A stretch of 64,000 nt of DNA from Bathynomus jamesi (GCA_023014485.1 JAJOZX010000197.1:1-64000); one strand, 5' to 3'; positions 22,755 through 33,132 are shown, counted from the stretch's first letter. The notes: generated from the sequence alone by a model not told the origin. Numbers and translations: made by a program.

Positions 22755-24409
22755 ACAGTTGTTTTTCTGTTCTCCATTGTGTATGTGTTGCTAGTGAGGG
22801 GGAACAGAACGTTATGTCTGGGGAGGAGTTTGAGTATCCTGCTTGATGTGGTATGTGTGTATGTTCTTCTGTATTGTTAAGAATGAAGAGGCTGTTTAGT
22901 TGTGTGGCTATGTTGGCGCTCTGGTGTTGTTTTGGTTGTGCAGGTACCAACTAGTGTCTTTGGCGTTGAAGTCTCCTCCTAAAATGACATTAGTGAGAGA
23001 GGCAAGATTGTGTAACTGTGGATTGTAATTGGCTGGCACCTGAGGTGAACTATCTGGTGGGATGTAAATGTTGATTAGTGTGGTGTTGTGTTTTGCGCGT
23101 GTTTTAATGTTAACTGCCTGTATTTCTATCGTGTTATCTGCTTGGATTGTGTTTGTAATGTTTTGGGTAGCATCAGTGTAGCTAATGCTTTTACGTATGC
23201 AAAGCTGGGCACTTGCGGTATTTTTTGCGGTACTGCGGTACTGCGGTACTACCGCACTACCAAACCGGTACCGCATAACGCAGTACCGCAAAGGATCGCT
23301 GAAAGTACAGCAGTACCGCTACCGCATTCAAATTTCCCGCGGTACTTTCCGCGGTACCGACAAACACGACTTTTCAAAAAATTAACACTTTTTTTGAAGT
23401 AAACCTTATTACAGGAGTACAGTAAGACGAATGCTGCGTGTGTTGCATCAGCCTAACTCTAGACACGTTAAGTTTTCGTTCAGAACATGTTACGTTGCCA
23501 TCCTATCACAACGCCTCAGTGCAGTGCTTGCTTTTGAGCCGGTTGCACGTGTGTTACATTTCTGTGACAAAGATCGATTTTTAGCCATTATGGCAGAAAG
23601 TTCAGGTGCGAAATCGCCGATATGCAATTTCTGAAAATATGTGCTATTACTTGTGTTGTTCTTGGTGCAGTACCGCAGTACCGCGGAACGCACCAGGGGG
23701 ACCTGAAAAAGTACCGCAGTACCGCGTAACGCACTGGGCATGCTGAGGTACCGCAGTACCGCGTAACGCACCCCCAAATTTTGGTACCGCGCCCACCACT
23801 GTTAACGTATGTAAGTGATGAGTCCACCCCCGTTACCCCCAGTACGATCTTGACGGATCGCCGTGAAGTCAGGGATGGTGGGTGTTTTGTGTGTGCGTTT
23901 TAGTTTTGTTTTTGTATAAGTGCTATGTGAATGTTTTGTTTGTGTACGAATTCCCTAAGCTGCATGATTTTGTTTGTGAGGCCATCTACGTTGTACTGTA
24001 ATATGTTAATATTATACTTCTGTATGTGTCTCATGGTGCTATTGTGTCTATGTCTTTGTGTATGGTGACATGTGTAAGTTGTAGTGGGGCCTGGATTAGT
24101 CTTAATGTCGCCAGAGAGTAAGAGTAGTTCGGGGAGCACGCAATTGTTCCCTGTAATTGAAAAAATAGCACGCTGAGAATAGGTCCGGCCCCGGGAGCCG
24201 ATCGGCACTCTGACCGTGCCACGCAACAGGCCGTCGACTGCCAGTCTAGCCAACCGTAGACAGCCCGCTGCACGGAGATTTGAGGAAGTTTGGCCACCAG
24301 CGCGTTGATGTTTTGGTTTGACGTCGCTTCTTCGCGTTGACGTGTCCTGCGCTGGAGGATGCAGCCACTGTTTAGAAGCTTCCTCGTCAGCTGCTAACAC
24401 TTTTTTCAC
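22755..24409 (-). pseudogene. LINE ORF2 N-terminus and endonuclease
   Basis: From about 24409 down, a basic leader is followed by LLLLSGDIKTNPGP (about 24100), a signature seen before the endonuclease of CR1/L2-like ORF2. INILQYNVDGLTNKI begins the AP-endonuclease fold, and IHALIQ-like IHIALIQKQN ends the first block. The nested MITE interrupts at 23803-23200. Afterwards RKSISYTDATQN and LGGDFNAKDTSW (catalytic GDFN block, about 22950) continue, then SPDITFCSPSLATHTQW. Removing the MITE appears to keep the frame. Confidence 0.82.
23200..23803. mobile_element. word-rich hAT-like MITE
   Basis: Ends read CAAAGCTGGGCACTTGCGGTA and, inward from the right, CAGTGGTGGGCGCGGTACC. ACGTATG flanks both sides (7 of 8 bp identical if the right end is placed at 23803). 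The body is dominated by GCGGTACTGCGG and GCAGTACCGC words in both orientations. No transposase frame remains. Confidence 0.7.
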
Positions 24410-24697
24410 GTTGTTCTAACTACTGTACCTGTTCAGACGTTTTTTATAAACAAATCTTTATAAACAAATATGCAATTTTGTCTTGCTCTCTTTGTTGGAG
24501 TTCTGAAAATGAATTGCCCTCCTCTCTGCTAAATTGCTCTAATATGGACTCTGTTTCTTCTCTTTCTTTTATTTTCACTAGAAATATGTCTAAAATTCAA
24601 TACAGAAATCTTCTTGGGAAGAATTTAGCACCACAAAGTTAAAACTGTGAAGCACAAAATGTCAATTAGACTCATTTACTGTATAGTGTTCACCACT

Positions 24698-26374
24698 GCT
24701 GTGAACAGTTGTCAAGTTATGCAGCAGGACCCCATATTGAGGCTTGAGGACATTAGCAGTCTGAAAAGATTGTTAAGAGTGACAGCATGGGCATATAGAT
24801 TTACCAACAACATTAAGGGAGAAACAAGAAGGGAAGGAATTCTGAACAGTAATGAGATTCAGCAAGCCAGGAAATACTGGGTGGTATATATGCAGAAGAA
24901 AAAATTTGGTGAAGAGAGAGAATTGCTCACCAGCCATCCATTACAGGTTCTACCAACACATTCTGCGCTCAAGGGTTTGGATGTGTTTTTGGATCAGGAT
25001 TTATTGAGAGTAGGAGGTAGACTACAGTTTTCTGGGCTTCCAGAGGAGAAAAGACATCCAATTTTGCTACCTTCTGGGGGGCACTTTGTGGACCTTTTGA
25101 TCCTGGATACTCATCATAAGCTGTTACATGCTGGAGTTAGAGAAGTGATAATAGAGATTAGACAACAATTTTGGATTCCCAAAATTAGACAAGTAGTCAA
25201 AAAGGTCTTGCATAAATGTGTGGTTTGCAAGCGTTGGAGTGCAAAGCCTTATTATGAAAAGGTGGCTCCACTTCCAAGAGAACGGTGTGTCTATACTGCC
25301 CCATTTGATGTAGTGGGAGTAGACTTTGCAGGGCCAGTCTATGTGTATGAGCGAGGGGAGTCTAACAAAGGTTATATATGTCTTTTCACCTGTGCTACCA
25401 CCAGAGCAATCCATTTGGAGTTGGTAAGCAACTTAAGTAGTGATGTATTTCTTTTGGCCTTTAAAAGGTTTGTGAACAGAAGGGGTTTCCCAAATAAAAT
25501 CATATCAGATAATGCAAAAACCTTCAAAAAGGCTGCAAAGGAACTCCAAGAAATTTGGTCCTTGCTAAAAGAGGAAGGATTCCAATCCTACTTTTCACAC
25601 CAAGGGGTACAGTGGGAGTTTATTGTTGAGAGAGCACCATGGTGGGGAGGATTTTGGGAAAGGCTAGTGAGAAGTGTAAAGTGTCCATTAAAGAAACTTT
25701 TAGCTAATGCTCATTTGAGCAAAGAAGAATTCTCTACTGTTTTATGTGAAGTAGAAGCAATGGTGAACAGTAGGCCTATCACTTTTGTTTACAACAGTAG
25801 GCAGGATGCAGAGCCATTGACACCAAATCATTTTCTTTGTGGTAAACGATTAACATCAAACCCCAGTGTGCCAGAAGACTTGCAGCCTATCCAGAGCACT
25901 CAAGGAGAGTTAACCAGACGGTTCAGGTACCTTGAAGAGCTACAAGATCAGTTATGGAAGAGGTGGCAGATGGAATACTTGCCAGAACTCAATTATTACC
26001 CATCAGGCAAGGTAAAGGGCTCCAATGCAAATTGTATCAAGGTGGGAGAAGTGGTAATGATTGGGGATGAAAGACCAAGGCAATGCTGGAAGCTTGGCAT
26101 AATTGAAGAGTTGTTTGTTGGCAAAGACAATTTAGTTAGGTCTGCACTGGTAAAGACTTCAGGAGGAAAGTTAAAGAGACCTATACAAAAACTCTATGCT
26201 TTAGAAATCAGCAAAAACACAGATAGTCAAGATGAAACATTTGAGTTACAGCCTCATGAAGAAGGCTTGGCTAACCTTGCAGAAGGTAATGACAACAATG
26301 CCTCTTCGGTGGGGAGTGTTAGAAAATCTAGAAGAGGAAGAACCATTGTTGTCCCAAGGCGATACGATGACTAA
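24698..26374 (+). CDS. BEL integrase and pol C-terminus, uninterrupted
   Basis: After the LINE the frame is open for about 560 codons. HHKLLHAGVREVI followed by CVVCKRW is the HHCC zinc-binding domain. VGVDFAGPVYV (first Asp), KIISDNAKTFKKA (second Asp) and PWWGGFWERLVRSVK (Glu) form the DDE core. NSRPITFV and PNHFLCGKR follow, then a DUF5641-type C-terminal region with VGEVVMIGDERPRQCWKLG. The stop at 26374 lies 58 bases inside the 3-prime LTR. The three catalytic residues are intact. It is the only long unbroken pol piece of the element, the 5-prime part being on the other side of the LINE. Confidence 0.88.
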   Translation, partial: AVNSCQVMQQDPILRLEDISSLKRLLRVTAWAYRFTNNIKGETRREGILNSNEIQQARKYWVVYMQKKKFGEERELLTSHPLQVLPTHSALKGLDVFLDQDLLRVGGRLQFSGLPEEKRHPILLPSGGHFVDLLILDTHHKLLHAGVREVIIEIRQQFWIPKIRQVVKKVLHKCVVCKRWSAKPYYEKVAPLPRERCVYTAPFDVVGVDFAGPVYVYERGESNKGYICLFTCATTRAIHLELVSNLSSDVFLLAFKRFVNRRGFPNKIISDNAKTFKKAAKELQEIWSLLKEEGFQSYFSHQGVQWEFIVERAPWWGGFWERLVRSVKCPLKKLLANAHLSKEEFSTVLCEVEAMVNSRPITFVYNSRQDAEPLTPNHFLCGKRLTSNPSVPEDLQPIQSTQGELTRRFRYLEELQDQLWKRWQMEYLPELNYYPSGKVKGSNANCIKVGEVVMIGDERPRQCWKLGIIEELFVGKDNLVRSALVKTSGGKLKRPIQKLYALEISKNTDSQDETFELQPHEEGLANLAEGNDNNASSVGSVRKSRRGRTIVVPRRYDD

Positions 26375-26920
26375 GCTGATTGATGCAGCATTGCTTGTAT
26401 ATATATTAAGTTAAGGTGTGTATATATATCCATCTCATAATTGTAAGGTTAGTGAAAAATTAACTTAATTTAGAGCTAGCATTTTTGAGCTCTTGTGGCA
26501 TCATTGTTTGGTCACACTGTTGGCTTCATTTTGGGACGCTGCGCGTCTTTTGTACTCGTTTGTGGAAGGTCGTACGTAAAGGTGTGGTCTGATAGAGAGC
26601 TCTCTTGCAATTCAGTTTGGTTGTTTAGATACATGATTGTTGCATCGTGCAATAGTCCAGGTTGCGTTGTTGTTGCAAGGTCAGAAAGAAGACCACAAAT
26701 AGTACCCTTTTGTTTACTTTAAGTTCATGTAATTAAGGTCTAAGGTAGGCCCGCATCGAGTCAGCAACCCTGAGGTTACCCTGAGGTAGGATCTAATAGG
26801 ATCTCAAATCCGTAAGTTTTAATTTAGCTTAACTTGGGCTTTAGGTAGAACTTGCACTTTAGAATTTGGCCGTTCACGGCTCAGCTGGGATTTCGAACCC
26901 GACAAATAAATAAAATAACA
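26317..26920 (+). repeat. BEL 3-prime LTR
   Basis: Matches the 5-prime LTR with 3 substitutions, one 2-bp gain in the TATATA run and one 1-bp loss. A short purine run (GGTGGGGAG) precedes it as a weak polypurine tract. Confidence 0.96.
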
Positions 26921-26925
26921 GGAAG

Positions 26926-28603
26926 AAAGGAAGAAAAAGAAGAGTGAAGAAGCCACCCAAAGAGATGAAGAGCTCTATCAAGAGGTTTCTCACTTCTTTG
27001 AAAGCTCTTCAGATGAACAGAAAGAAGCAACATCAGATGATAGCTCCAAAATGCCATCTGAACCTTCGCCGAAGAGAATGAAATACAACACTAAAGACAT
27101 CTCAAACATTGCCCTTGCCAGTATTCGCCACCATACGGGGCTACGAGAGACTGCAGAGATTGCCACTGCCGCTTGGATAGATGCAGGCCTCATCAGCCGA
27201 TATGATACATCCTTAGTGATAGATCATAATAAGATAAGAAGAGCACAAGAAAAAATAATGAAGGAAATATCTGATCAGCATGAAAAAGATTTGAAGGAGG
27301 AAGGTCTCTCTTGCCTTTTGTTTGATGGAAGAAGAGATGACACAAAAGTTCTCCTAGAGGTAGAGGGAATGGACAGAAAGTTTCCCGGTCTCATCAAAGA
27401 AGAACACTACTCTGTGTGTTCCGAACCTGGTGGCCGCTATTTGTTTCACTTTGCTCCTGAAGCAGAAGTAGAAGGCAAGAAACATGCAGAGGCAATTGCT
27501 GATCAAATAATATGTTGGCTTCAAGAAAGAAGACTTGACAGTTCACTGCAGGCCGTTGGTGGAGACTCAACTGCGGTGAACACTGGATGGCAGGGCGGTG
27601 TTATGACGCATTTAGAGAAAAAACTTGGAAGAAGGCTTGTTTGGATTGTATGTGATTTGCACACAGGGGAACTACCTCTTTGTCGTCTCATCCAGGAACT
27701 TGATGGTCCTACAAAGAGTAACAAAAACAAGGGTCAGGCCCCCTTGGCAACATGCTAGATGAAGCAACGGAATTATAAATAAATACAAAATTTCCAAAGG
27801 TCGAAGTAGGCCCTCCCCTTCCAGTGTTGTCTGAAGAAGTTATCAAAGACCTCAGCACGGATCAATCTTACGCTTATCGTATTGTTCAAGCAATCAGATC
27901 AGGAGAGTTGCCTCAAAATCTGGCTCTCTTGGAGATTGGACCCGTAAGTCACAGTCGTTGGTTAACTACAGCGATTCGTTTCTGCAGGATTTGGATTTCC
28001 AAACATGCACTGAAGGGCAAAATGCTACAGAATTTGATGTTGATTGTTGAATTTATTATTGGGTTTTATCTTCCTCACTGGTTCAATGTAAAACTTAATC
28101 CAATGTGTATGGAGGGGCCCAACCACATCTTGTTTCAATTACAGCTACTGAGAACCCAAAGGAAAGTAGTGGTGGACATCGTGTTACCTGTGGTGAGAAG
28201 GTCCGCTTGGTATGCTAGGCCAGAGGCAGTTTTGCAAGCAATACTCTGCAGCCAATGTACCAAAGAGCGAACTGAGGCTGTAGAAATCATTCTAAAGCTT
28301 AGAGGAACATCACTAGATGATGACCAGCTGGGAGACTGATCTGTTCAGACAAGGAAGGTACCTCCGATAAACGTCAATGCCACGAAATTGTCAGAATTAG
28401 TTAACTTGAGTTCGGAAGTTTTGGAGCCACCACTGACAACATATATAACAAACAAAGATTTAACACAACTTAAAGAGGCCCCAATGCAAGTGCCAAAGTG
28501 GCCTTCTCACACTCAGAGTGTGAAAATGGTCACAGAAGCAGCTAGTCAAGTTTACAGTCACGAGAGGCGAGAAGGCTACATCAAAGCGCAAGTAGCAAGC
28601 TGA
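26926..28603 (+). pseudogene. transposase-like gene, 3-prime part
   Basis: In frame with 14692-15322, it opens with a Lys-rich acidic linker. Next come SIRHHTGLRETAEIATAAWI, then LLFDGRRDDTKVLL (about 27320) and GGDSTAVNTGWQGG (about 27560), Asp-containing blocks that could be the first two acidic positions of an RNase H-like fold, then VCDLHTGELPLCRLI. After a frameshift and stop near 27740-27775 it continues EVIKDLSTDQSYAYRIVQAI, PVSHSRWLTTAIRFCRIW and RRSAWYARPEAVLQAILC. A single TGA at 28337 precedes VPKWPSHTQSVKMV near the C-terminus. Three disabling changes in total. Transposase function is inferred from context, not proven. Confidence 0.6.
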
Positions 28604-28893
28604 ATGCTGATGTCAAGGAAACGCAGCAAAAAGGACATGACTGCAGTGGTTACTTTCAAATAAAGACTCTGAATGATATCTTATTGCCACTTTAAATGTT
28701 GATAGGATGTTTGAGCACATTTGTTATTTTGTTAATTAAATTTTTTAATTAAAATTGATGTAGGTAGGAGTTATTTTTTATTGTTTTTGAAGCAAGGATA
28801 TTATTTTGTATACCAAATGATTACATTAAATTGCTACCAAATCACATGATTTTCAATTTAGTCATTTCACCCCCAAAATTGACACACCCTACT

Positions 28894-28963
28894 GTACCAG
28901 GTAGTACAAATCGATGAATGAATTTAAATTTTGTACCGATTCATCGATTTGTTGTACCTGGTA
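28894..28963. repeat. 70-bp hairpin abutting the transposon end
   Basis: Arms of about 25 bp (GTACCAGGTAGTACAAATCG and its near complement) pair around an AT-rich loop. It starts 3 bp after the right TIR of the 13598-28891 transposon and has no counterpart at the left end. Confidence 0.8.
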
Positions 28964-29936
28964 TTCCATACATTAAAACCAAACTCACTCTCTCCCCTAT
29001 TATTAATTTCGCAGCCATCCCCTACATAAATAAAAAAAATATAATATATTATAGTGAACACGCAAAATTCCTATGATGCGCGTATGAACTATGTGATATA
29101 GTAATCACACAGATATTTTGTAAAATTTTAGGATGGTAATTAAAGCTATACGAACGGAATATATATTCGTTATGATTTATGAACAAACTCATTTGTAACA
29201 AGATATTTATGACCATGTGACATATATATACATTGTGTATATATATAATTTTCTGAGAAGCGATGAAACATGTCCAGACATCGTGACCTTATTCAAATTT
29301 CTAAGTAACCAATGACGGCTAAGTTTGAAATTATGCCGATAAACATGAAGTTTTAATAGTACAATTCTCTTGAACTTAAACTTTTCCATGAACGTTTAAT
29401 ACATCAACCGTAAATTACTTTTGCGTTAACACACACACACACACACACACACACGAAAAATTATGAACGCTGATCTTATCATCATAATTACGTAATTGAA
29501 GGAACTCAGTGTAAATAATTCATAATGATTTAGTTATAGTTAATGTCTCATTTGAAACATATTACACACCACTTGCTACTTTTTACAACATCTTTGTCCT
29601 TATTTTCCTGTGGATTACTACGAGCAATTACAGTTGTTGATTACAATCATAAATTGGAAACTAACGCACAGAAAATGAAAACTTGGTATACATAACGGAA
29701 CATATGTAATACCATTTGGCTACCCCCATCCCCCCCAACCCTTAAAGATGGGAAAGAAATACATTTTGGTGCGTATTAATATTAAGAAATACGAATTTTC
29801 TTCACTGAAAATTCAGTATTCACCATTTTCTTTCTTAAACTCTTTTTAGGTTTAGAAAAAAGCGCCTGAAGTGGAAAGTGGTAAGTCATATAAGTGGGAA
29901 TTAAGGAATTAATTGGACTCGAACCCGTATTGGATG
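28964..29936. other. AT-rich stretch, (CA)n microsatellite, no gene
   Basis: Contains a (CA)11-type run at about 29431-29454 and TATA-rich runs near 29220-29250. No coding frame or paired ends are recognised. Confidence 0.5.
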
Positions 29937-29944
29937 TTCTATGG

Positions 29945-30148
29945 TAGGGTTCCCAACCTTTTTTCGATGCGTACCGCTCGATCACTTCTGCGAGTGCCCC
30001 GTACCACCCCATTACTGAAAATTGCTCAAAGGACGGTGTAGCCGCGACACCATCTTTTGAGAATACTTTTCCATGTGAAAGTTAGTTCCAAAGCAAGATG
30101 CTGCGTACCTCTGGAGACCTTCTCGCGTACCCCTTTTGGTAACCCCTG
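29945..30148. mobile_element. 204-bp hAT-type MITE
   Basis: Ends TAGGGTTCCCAACC and GGTAACCCCTG are imperfect inverted repeats. TTCTATGG is duplicated exactly at 29937-29944 and 30149-30156. No coding; the interior has repeated CGTACC words. Confidence 0.88.
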
Positions 30149-30240
30149 TTCTATGGTATATCCTATTAAATATTTACGTCTATCAAGTGAATCGACCATT
30201 TTTTTAGGTTTAACTTGACGTGGTATTATTAATAATACGT

Positions 30241-30429
30241 CTACTGCTGAGGACGCATGACATTAAAGTCACCATAGATGGTAGCGAGAAATTTTAGCTC
30301 TTGCTTAGGTAACCAGTGCTCTTGCAGGAGTATCAAATCTGCACTGTCACAGATTTTATGAACATCTACAACTGAATTCCTTAATGACCTTACGTTATAC
30401 AAAACTATTTTCAACAAGTTAGCCGCCAT
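30241..30429 (-). pseudogene. LINE endonuclease N-terminal fragment
   Basis: From the ATG at 30429 the minus strand reads KIVLYNVRSLRNSVVDVHKI and LILLQEHWLP, the first two blocks of a LINE AP endonuclease (the Glu of LQEHWL is a metal ligand). YGDFNV-like text follows at once and the frame stops at 30241, so the rest of ORF2 is missing. It lies downstream of the ORF1 on the same strand. Confidence 0.78.
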
Positions 30430-30441
30430 GAATGATAGAAA

Positions 30442-30446
<5 letters not shown>

Positions 30447-30484
<38 letters not shown>
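30447..30484. repeat. (ATT)n microsatellite
   Basis: About 12 ATT units, lying between ORF1 and the endonuclease start of the minus-strand LINE. A related ATT then AGT run occurs at 30527-30569. Confidence 0.95.
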
Positions 30485-30486
<2 letters not shown>

Positions 30487-30699
30487 AATATGATAATACA
30501 AATTTCAGGCATTATAGTGACGAAGCTTATTATATTATTATTATTATTATTATTAGTAGTAGTAGTAGTACTGTATTACCAAATCTCCTGGAAAAGTAAA
30601 TAAGTTCTTTAACAATAATACTGTCTGGCCACTGACTCATGTTGTATGAGTTGAACTGCGAGTTTACACCTTTAATCATTACTTCAAATGATTTACAGT

Positions 30700-31875
30700 A
30701 ATGAGATTTTGGTGTTTAGTTTATTAACTAACAAGACATTGTATTCACTACAAACTTCTTCCACCATGTGACGAATATCGCATTCCTTGTTCGAGAGCTG
30801 ATTTCGCCGAAAAAAGTGGGTAAGTTTCCCCATCGAAGGCCCTGCTGCGAGAACGGGTTGAGGAACCCTCTGCGTCTGCTGACCGTAACCCACCCGTCAT
30901 TCTCCCTCGATCTCTCTGAGGCAGGGTTCGCCTGACTGGGAGATGGGTAGCGCAACCTTAGGGGAATGGGAGGCCTCTCCCTTACTCTGTGGCTTGATGA
31001 GGGTCTGTTAGCAGTGTTTGTACCCTGACGGTCACGTGTGCCCCTCCTTCTTCGGTGGGAGGGGAAGAACTGCGTGCCGAGGGAGGCGTTTGAGTACTCG
31101 AACGCATCTCCCCTGCAGCAGAAATCAAAGAAGGTAGTGATACCTCGTCTCTTGGCACTGAACAGTCCCTGTTACTAATATTAATGTTGTCGAAGGTGTT
31201 GACACTCACCACCTGTCGATCAGTCGTGAAATCAAAAGTGGAAATCCTTTCCTGAGCAGGAGGAAGGTTGACCGTTACCTCTGCGGGCTGTATTCCACAC
31301 TACTTGCGGGGGTGGAGTTGGGGGAGGGGATTTCGTTTCCCTCGCTGCTCGACGCGCTCCTTGCTGGGGTTCTGACATGTTGAACGACTTCCGAGTAATG
31401 GGCATCGGGAGGAGTGTCTCTTTCAGCGCATCTACTCGGACCGAAATTGTTCGAGCGAAATCGCATTTTTCTCATTTGACACCACATGTTGGTGTTTCAT
31501 TTCAATTAAAGATTTTTGTACCTTATTATATCGTTTGAGGAGCACCGATGCGTCCACATCATCCACAGAGATTACTGGAATTCTATGGAAGTTAATCACG
31601 TAGAAGGTAATATTGGTCTTATTTTCTCGAAGGGTTGACGCTTTATTTATAATGTCTTTTAGGGCAATCTCGTTTCTGGAGTTACCTCTACGAAATGGAA
31701 GGGTAGCGTTAAACAGGGTGTTTAACTGCACCCTCGCACGTTCTACTTCTTCCGTATCATAAAAATCATGACAAACAGATACGAGAAGGTCTAACCTAAT
31801 ATGATCTGCTTTGTCAAATATAAAACCAAACCAAAGAGTTTCTACAAAACCACGATTTTCAGCAGACGATCCCAT
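30700..31875 (-). pseudogene. LINE ORF1-like protein remnant
   Basis: The ATG at 31875 starts a 147-codon frame (FVETLWFGFIFDKADHIRLD, then ISVDDVDASVLLKRYNKVQK). After a shift near 31440 it becomes Ser/Pro-rich (ARSASSSEGNEIPSPNSTPA). Further frames give SSTQTPPSARSSSPPTEEGG and, near 30890, ENDGWVTVSRRRGFLNPF. An N-terminal folded part, a Pro/Ser linker and a DGWVTVSRR motif before ORF2 are usual for LINE ORF1 proteins. At least three frameshifts. The LINE clade cannot be set. Confidence 0.65.
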
Positions 31876-32238
31876 TGTAATTGAATCGACGGGAAACAGT
31901 CTCGTAGGGTCAGTGTAGATGGTGGGAGTGAGAAGGGAAGAGGGGAAGAGGCCAATAAGGGTGCCCCCTTCTCGTCCCTTTAAATAACGTTCCAGATATC
32001 ACCAGTTTGATGCGCAGACATCTTTTCACATTAAGTATCACGAAACTATTACTCACTATGAAACACTAAGTATATACGCGGAGTCCGAGTCACTGTAAGT
32101 TTATGAACATAATGATATACAAATTTACCGCAGTTACAGTCAAAAGCCTTTACTATTTAACGGAAGATTCGCAGCCAAACTGAAGAAACGTACCCACTCC
32201 TCTTGAGCCCAGAGCGACTATCATATATATATGTGTGT
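31876..32238. other. probable LINE 5-prime leader, no gene
   Basis: Upstream (minus-strand sense) of the ORF1 start. No frame or paired ends are recognised; a TA/TG microsatellite begins at about 32222. Confidence 0.4.
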
Positions 32239-32246
32239 GTGTGTGT

Positions 32247-33085
32247 CAGGGCCGGATTAAGACCTTTAGAGGCCCTAAGCACTTAAAAGATTTTGGTGCC
32301 CCATATATATGTAATTCAAAATATAAACAAAAATAAACCATAAAATAAAATTTTATTTTTTGAAATGAAACAAAACTTACAGTAAGTGGAAAATAATGTT
32401 TATTTTTGTATACTTCCACTTCATTTATATTTGAAAAAAGTTTTCTCCTACTTTTTTTAATTGCAAAGTCTTTGATCAGATCCTCAAAACTAATCTTACG
32501 TAACACATCTGCTTCTATACTTAGTAGAGATAAGGCATCCAGCCTGCCTTGTTGCATAGTTGTTCTGTTGGTATTTTTAATATACTTCAACTGAGAAAAT
32601 GAACGCTCAGCTGAGCAATTTGTGACATTAATGTTAAAAATATACGAAAGGCAATTTCTACATTTTGGAAGGCACACTCAATATTGTCTTCTACAATTAT
32701 TTTATAAAGTTCAGCATGACTGAATCTTGTTTTTACATTTACTATAGCACACGAAAATATTTAATCTATATGTATTTTTAATATGGCGCTCAAAGATTTG
32801 ATATAAACAAAATAATAACGCAAAGCGTAAAGTGTGTGATTACAACGAAATATATTTATTCTCTCAAAAGGGTTGTTGTTCACTACAAATTCAAACAATG
32901 AAAAAAAATAAATACTATATATGAATATACATAATTCAGTTTTCAACAGCTTATAGGCTATAAGCCGCGATTATAATAGTATAATAAATCCATGGTAAAT
33001 CCGACAATGGAAAATTTCTGTGGTGCCCCCCTTCCCTTGATGCCCTAAGCATGGGCTTATTTTGCTTAATGGTTAATCCGGCCCT

Positions 33086-33086
<1 letters not shown>
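32247..33086 (-). mobile_element. hAT deletion derivative in a GT microsatellite
   Basis: Ends CAGGGCCGGATTAA and TTAATCCGGCCCTG are perfect inverted repeats. Both flanks are GTGTGTGT, consistent with an 8-bp duplication inside a microsatellite but not provable there. It keeps the C-terminal hAT coding segment on the minus strand. Confidence 0.87.
32400..32660 (-). pseudogene. hAT dimerisation-domain fragment
   Basis: Minus-strand NCSAERSFSQLKYIKNTNRT followed by RLDALSLLSIEADVLRKISF is the hATC dimerisation motif (the AERSFS box) of ZMYM1-like hAT transposases. It resembles the end of the nested gene at 49520-49700. The catalytic part is deleted. Confidence 0.85.

Positions 33087-33131
<45 letters not shown>
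33085..33131. repeat. (GT)n microsatellite
   Basis: About 22 GT units directly after the hAT derivative. Together with 32231-32246 this is the target microsatellite. Confidence 0.95.

Positions 33132-33132
<1 letters not shown>

Larger units (their letters stand above)
20256..24697 (-). mobile_element. non-LTR retrotransposon inserted in BEL pol
   Basis: GCTGTGAACAGTTGT is present at 20241-20255 and again at 24698-24712, a perfect 15-bp target-site duplication. The BEL reading frame (RKCAVNSCQVMQQD) is restored when the insert and one copy are removed. On the minus strand the order is a 5-prime region, the SGDIKTNPGP motif, an AP endonuclease, RT and a 3-prime tail without poly-A, ending in short AAC/AGC repeats. 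Length of 4.4 kb suggests a nearly full-length element. A MITE sits at 23200-23803. Confidence 0.9.
15323..26920 (+). mobile_element. BEL/Pao LTR retrotransposon
   Basis: Two LTRs of 603 and 604 bp bound the element, and GGAAG is duplicated at 15318-15322 and 26921-26925, a 5-bp TSD. The order gag, aspartic protease, RT, RNase H, integrase with the integrase last is that of BEL/Pao. The LTRs differ by 3 substitutions and 2 indels, so the insertion is recent, yet gag-pol has many frame breaks. A LINE lies in the RNase H-integrase interval. It interrupts the transposase-like gene of the surrounding DNA transposon. Confidence 0.95.
13598..28891 (+). mobile_element. DNA transposon of unrecognised family, hosting nested insertions
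   Basis: TAGGGTGTGTCAATTTTG at 13598-13615 is matched by its exact complement ending at 28891. Between them lies one transposase-like gene on the plus strand with a spliced 5-prime leader. Removing the BEL element (15323-26920 with one TSD copy) and the MITE (13900-14404) leaves about 3.2 kb, a plausible autonomous size. If TA is excluded from the TIR it could be a TA target duplication; no longer duplication is visible. The encoded protein family is one I have seen as repetitive uncharacterised proteins in invertebrates but cannot assign to a named superfamily. Confidence 0.65.

Noticed and set aside
33085..33131. Val-Cys repeat protein frame
   Set aside because: Translation of a GT microsatellite, not a gene.
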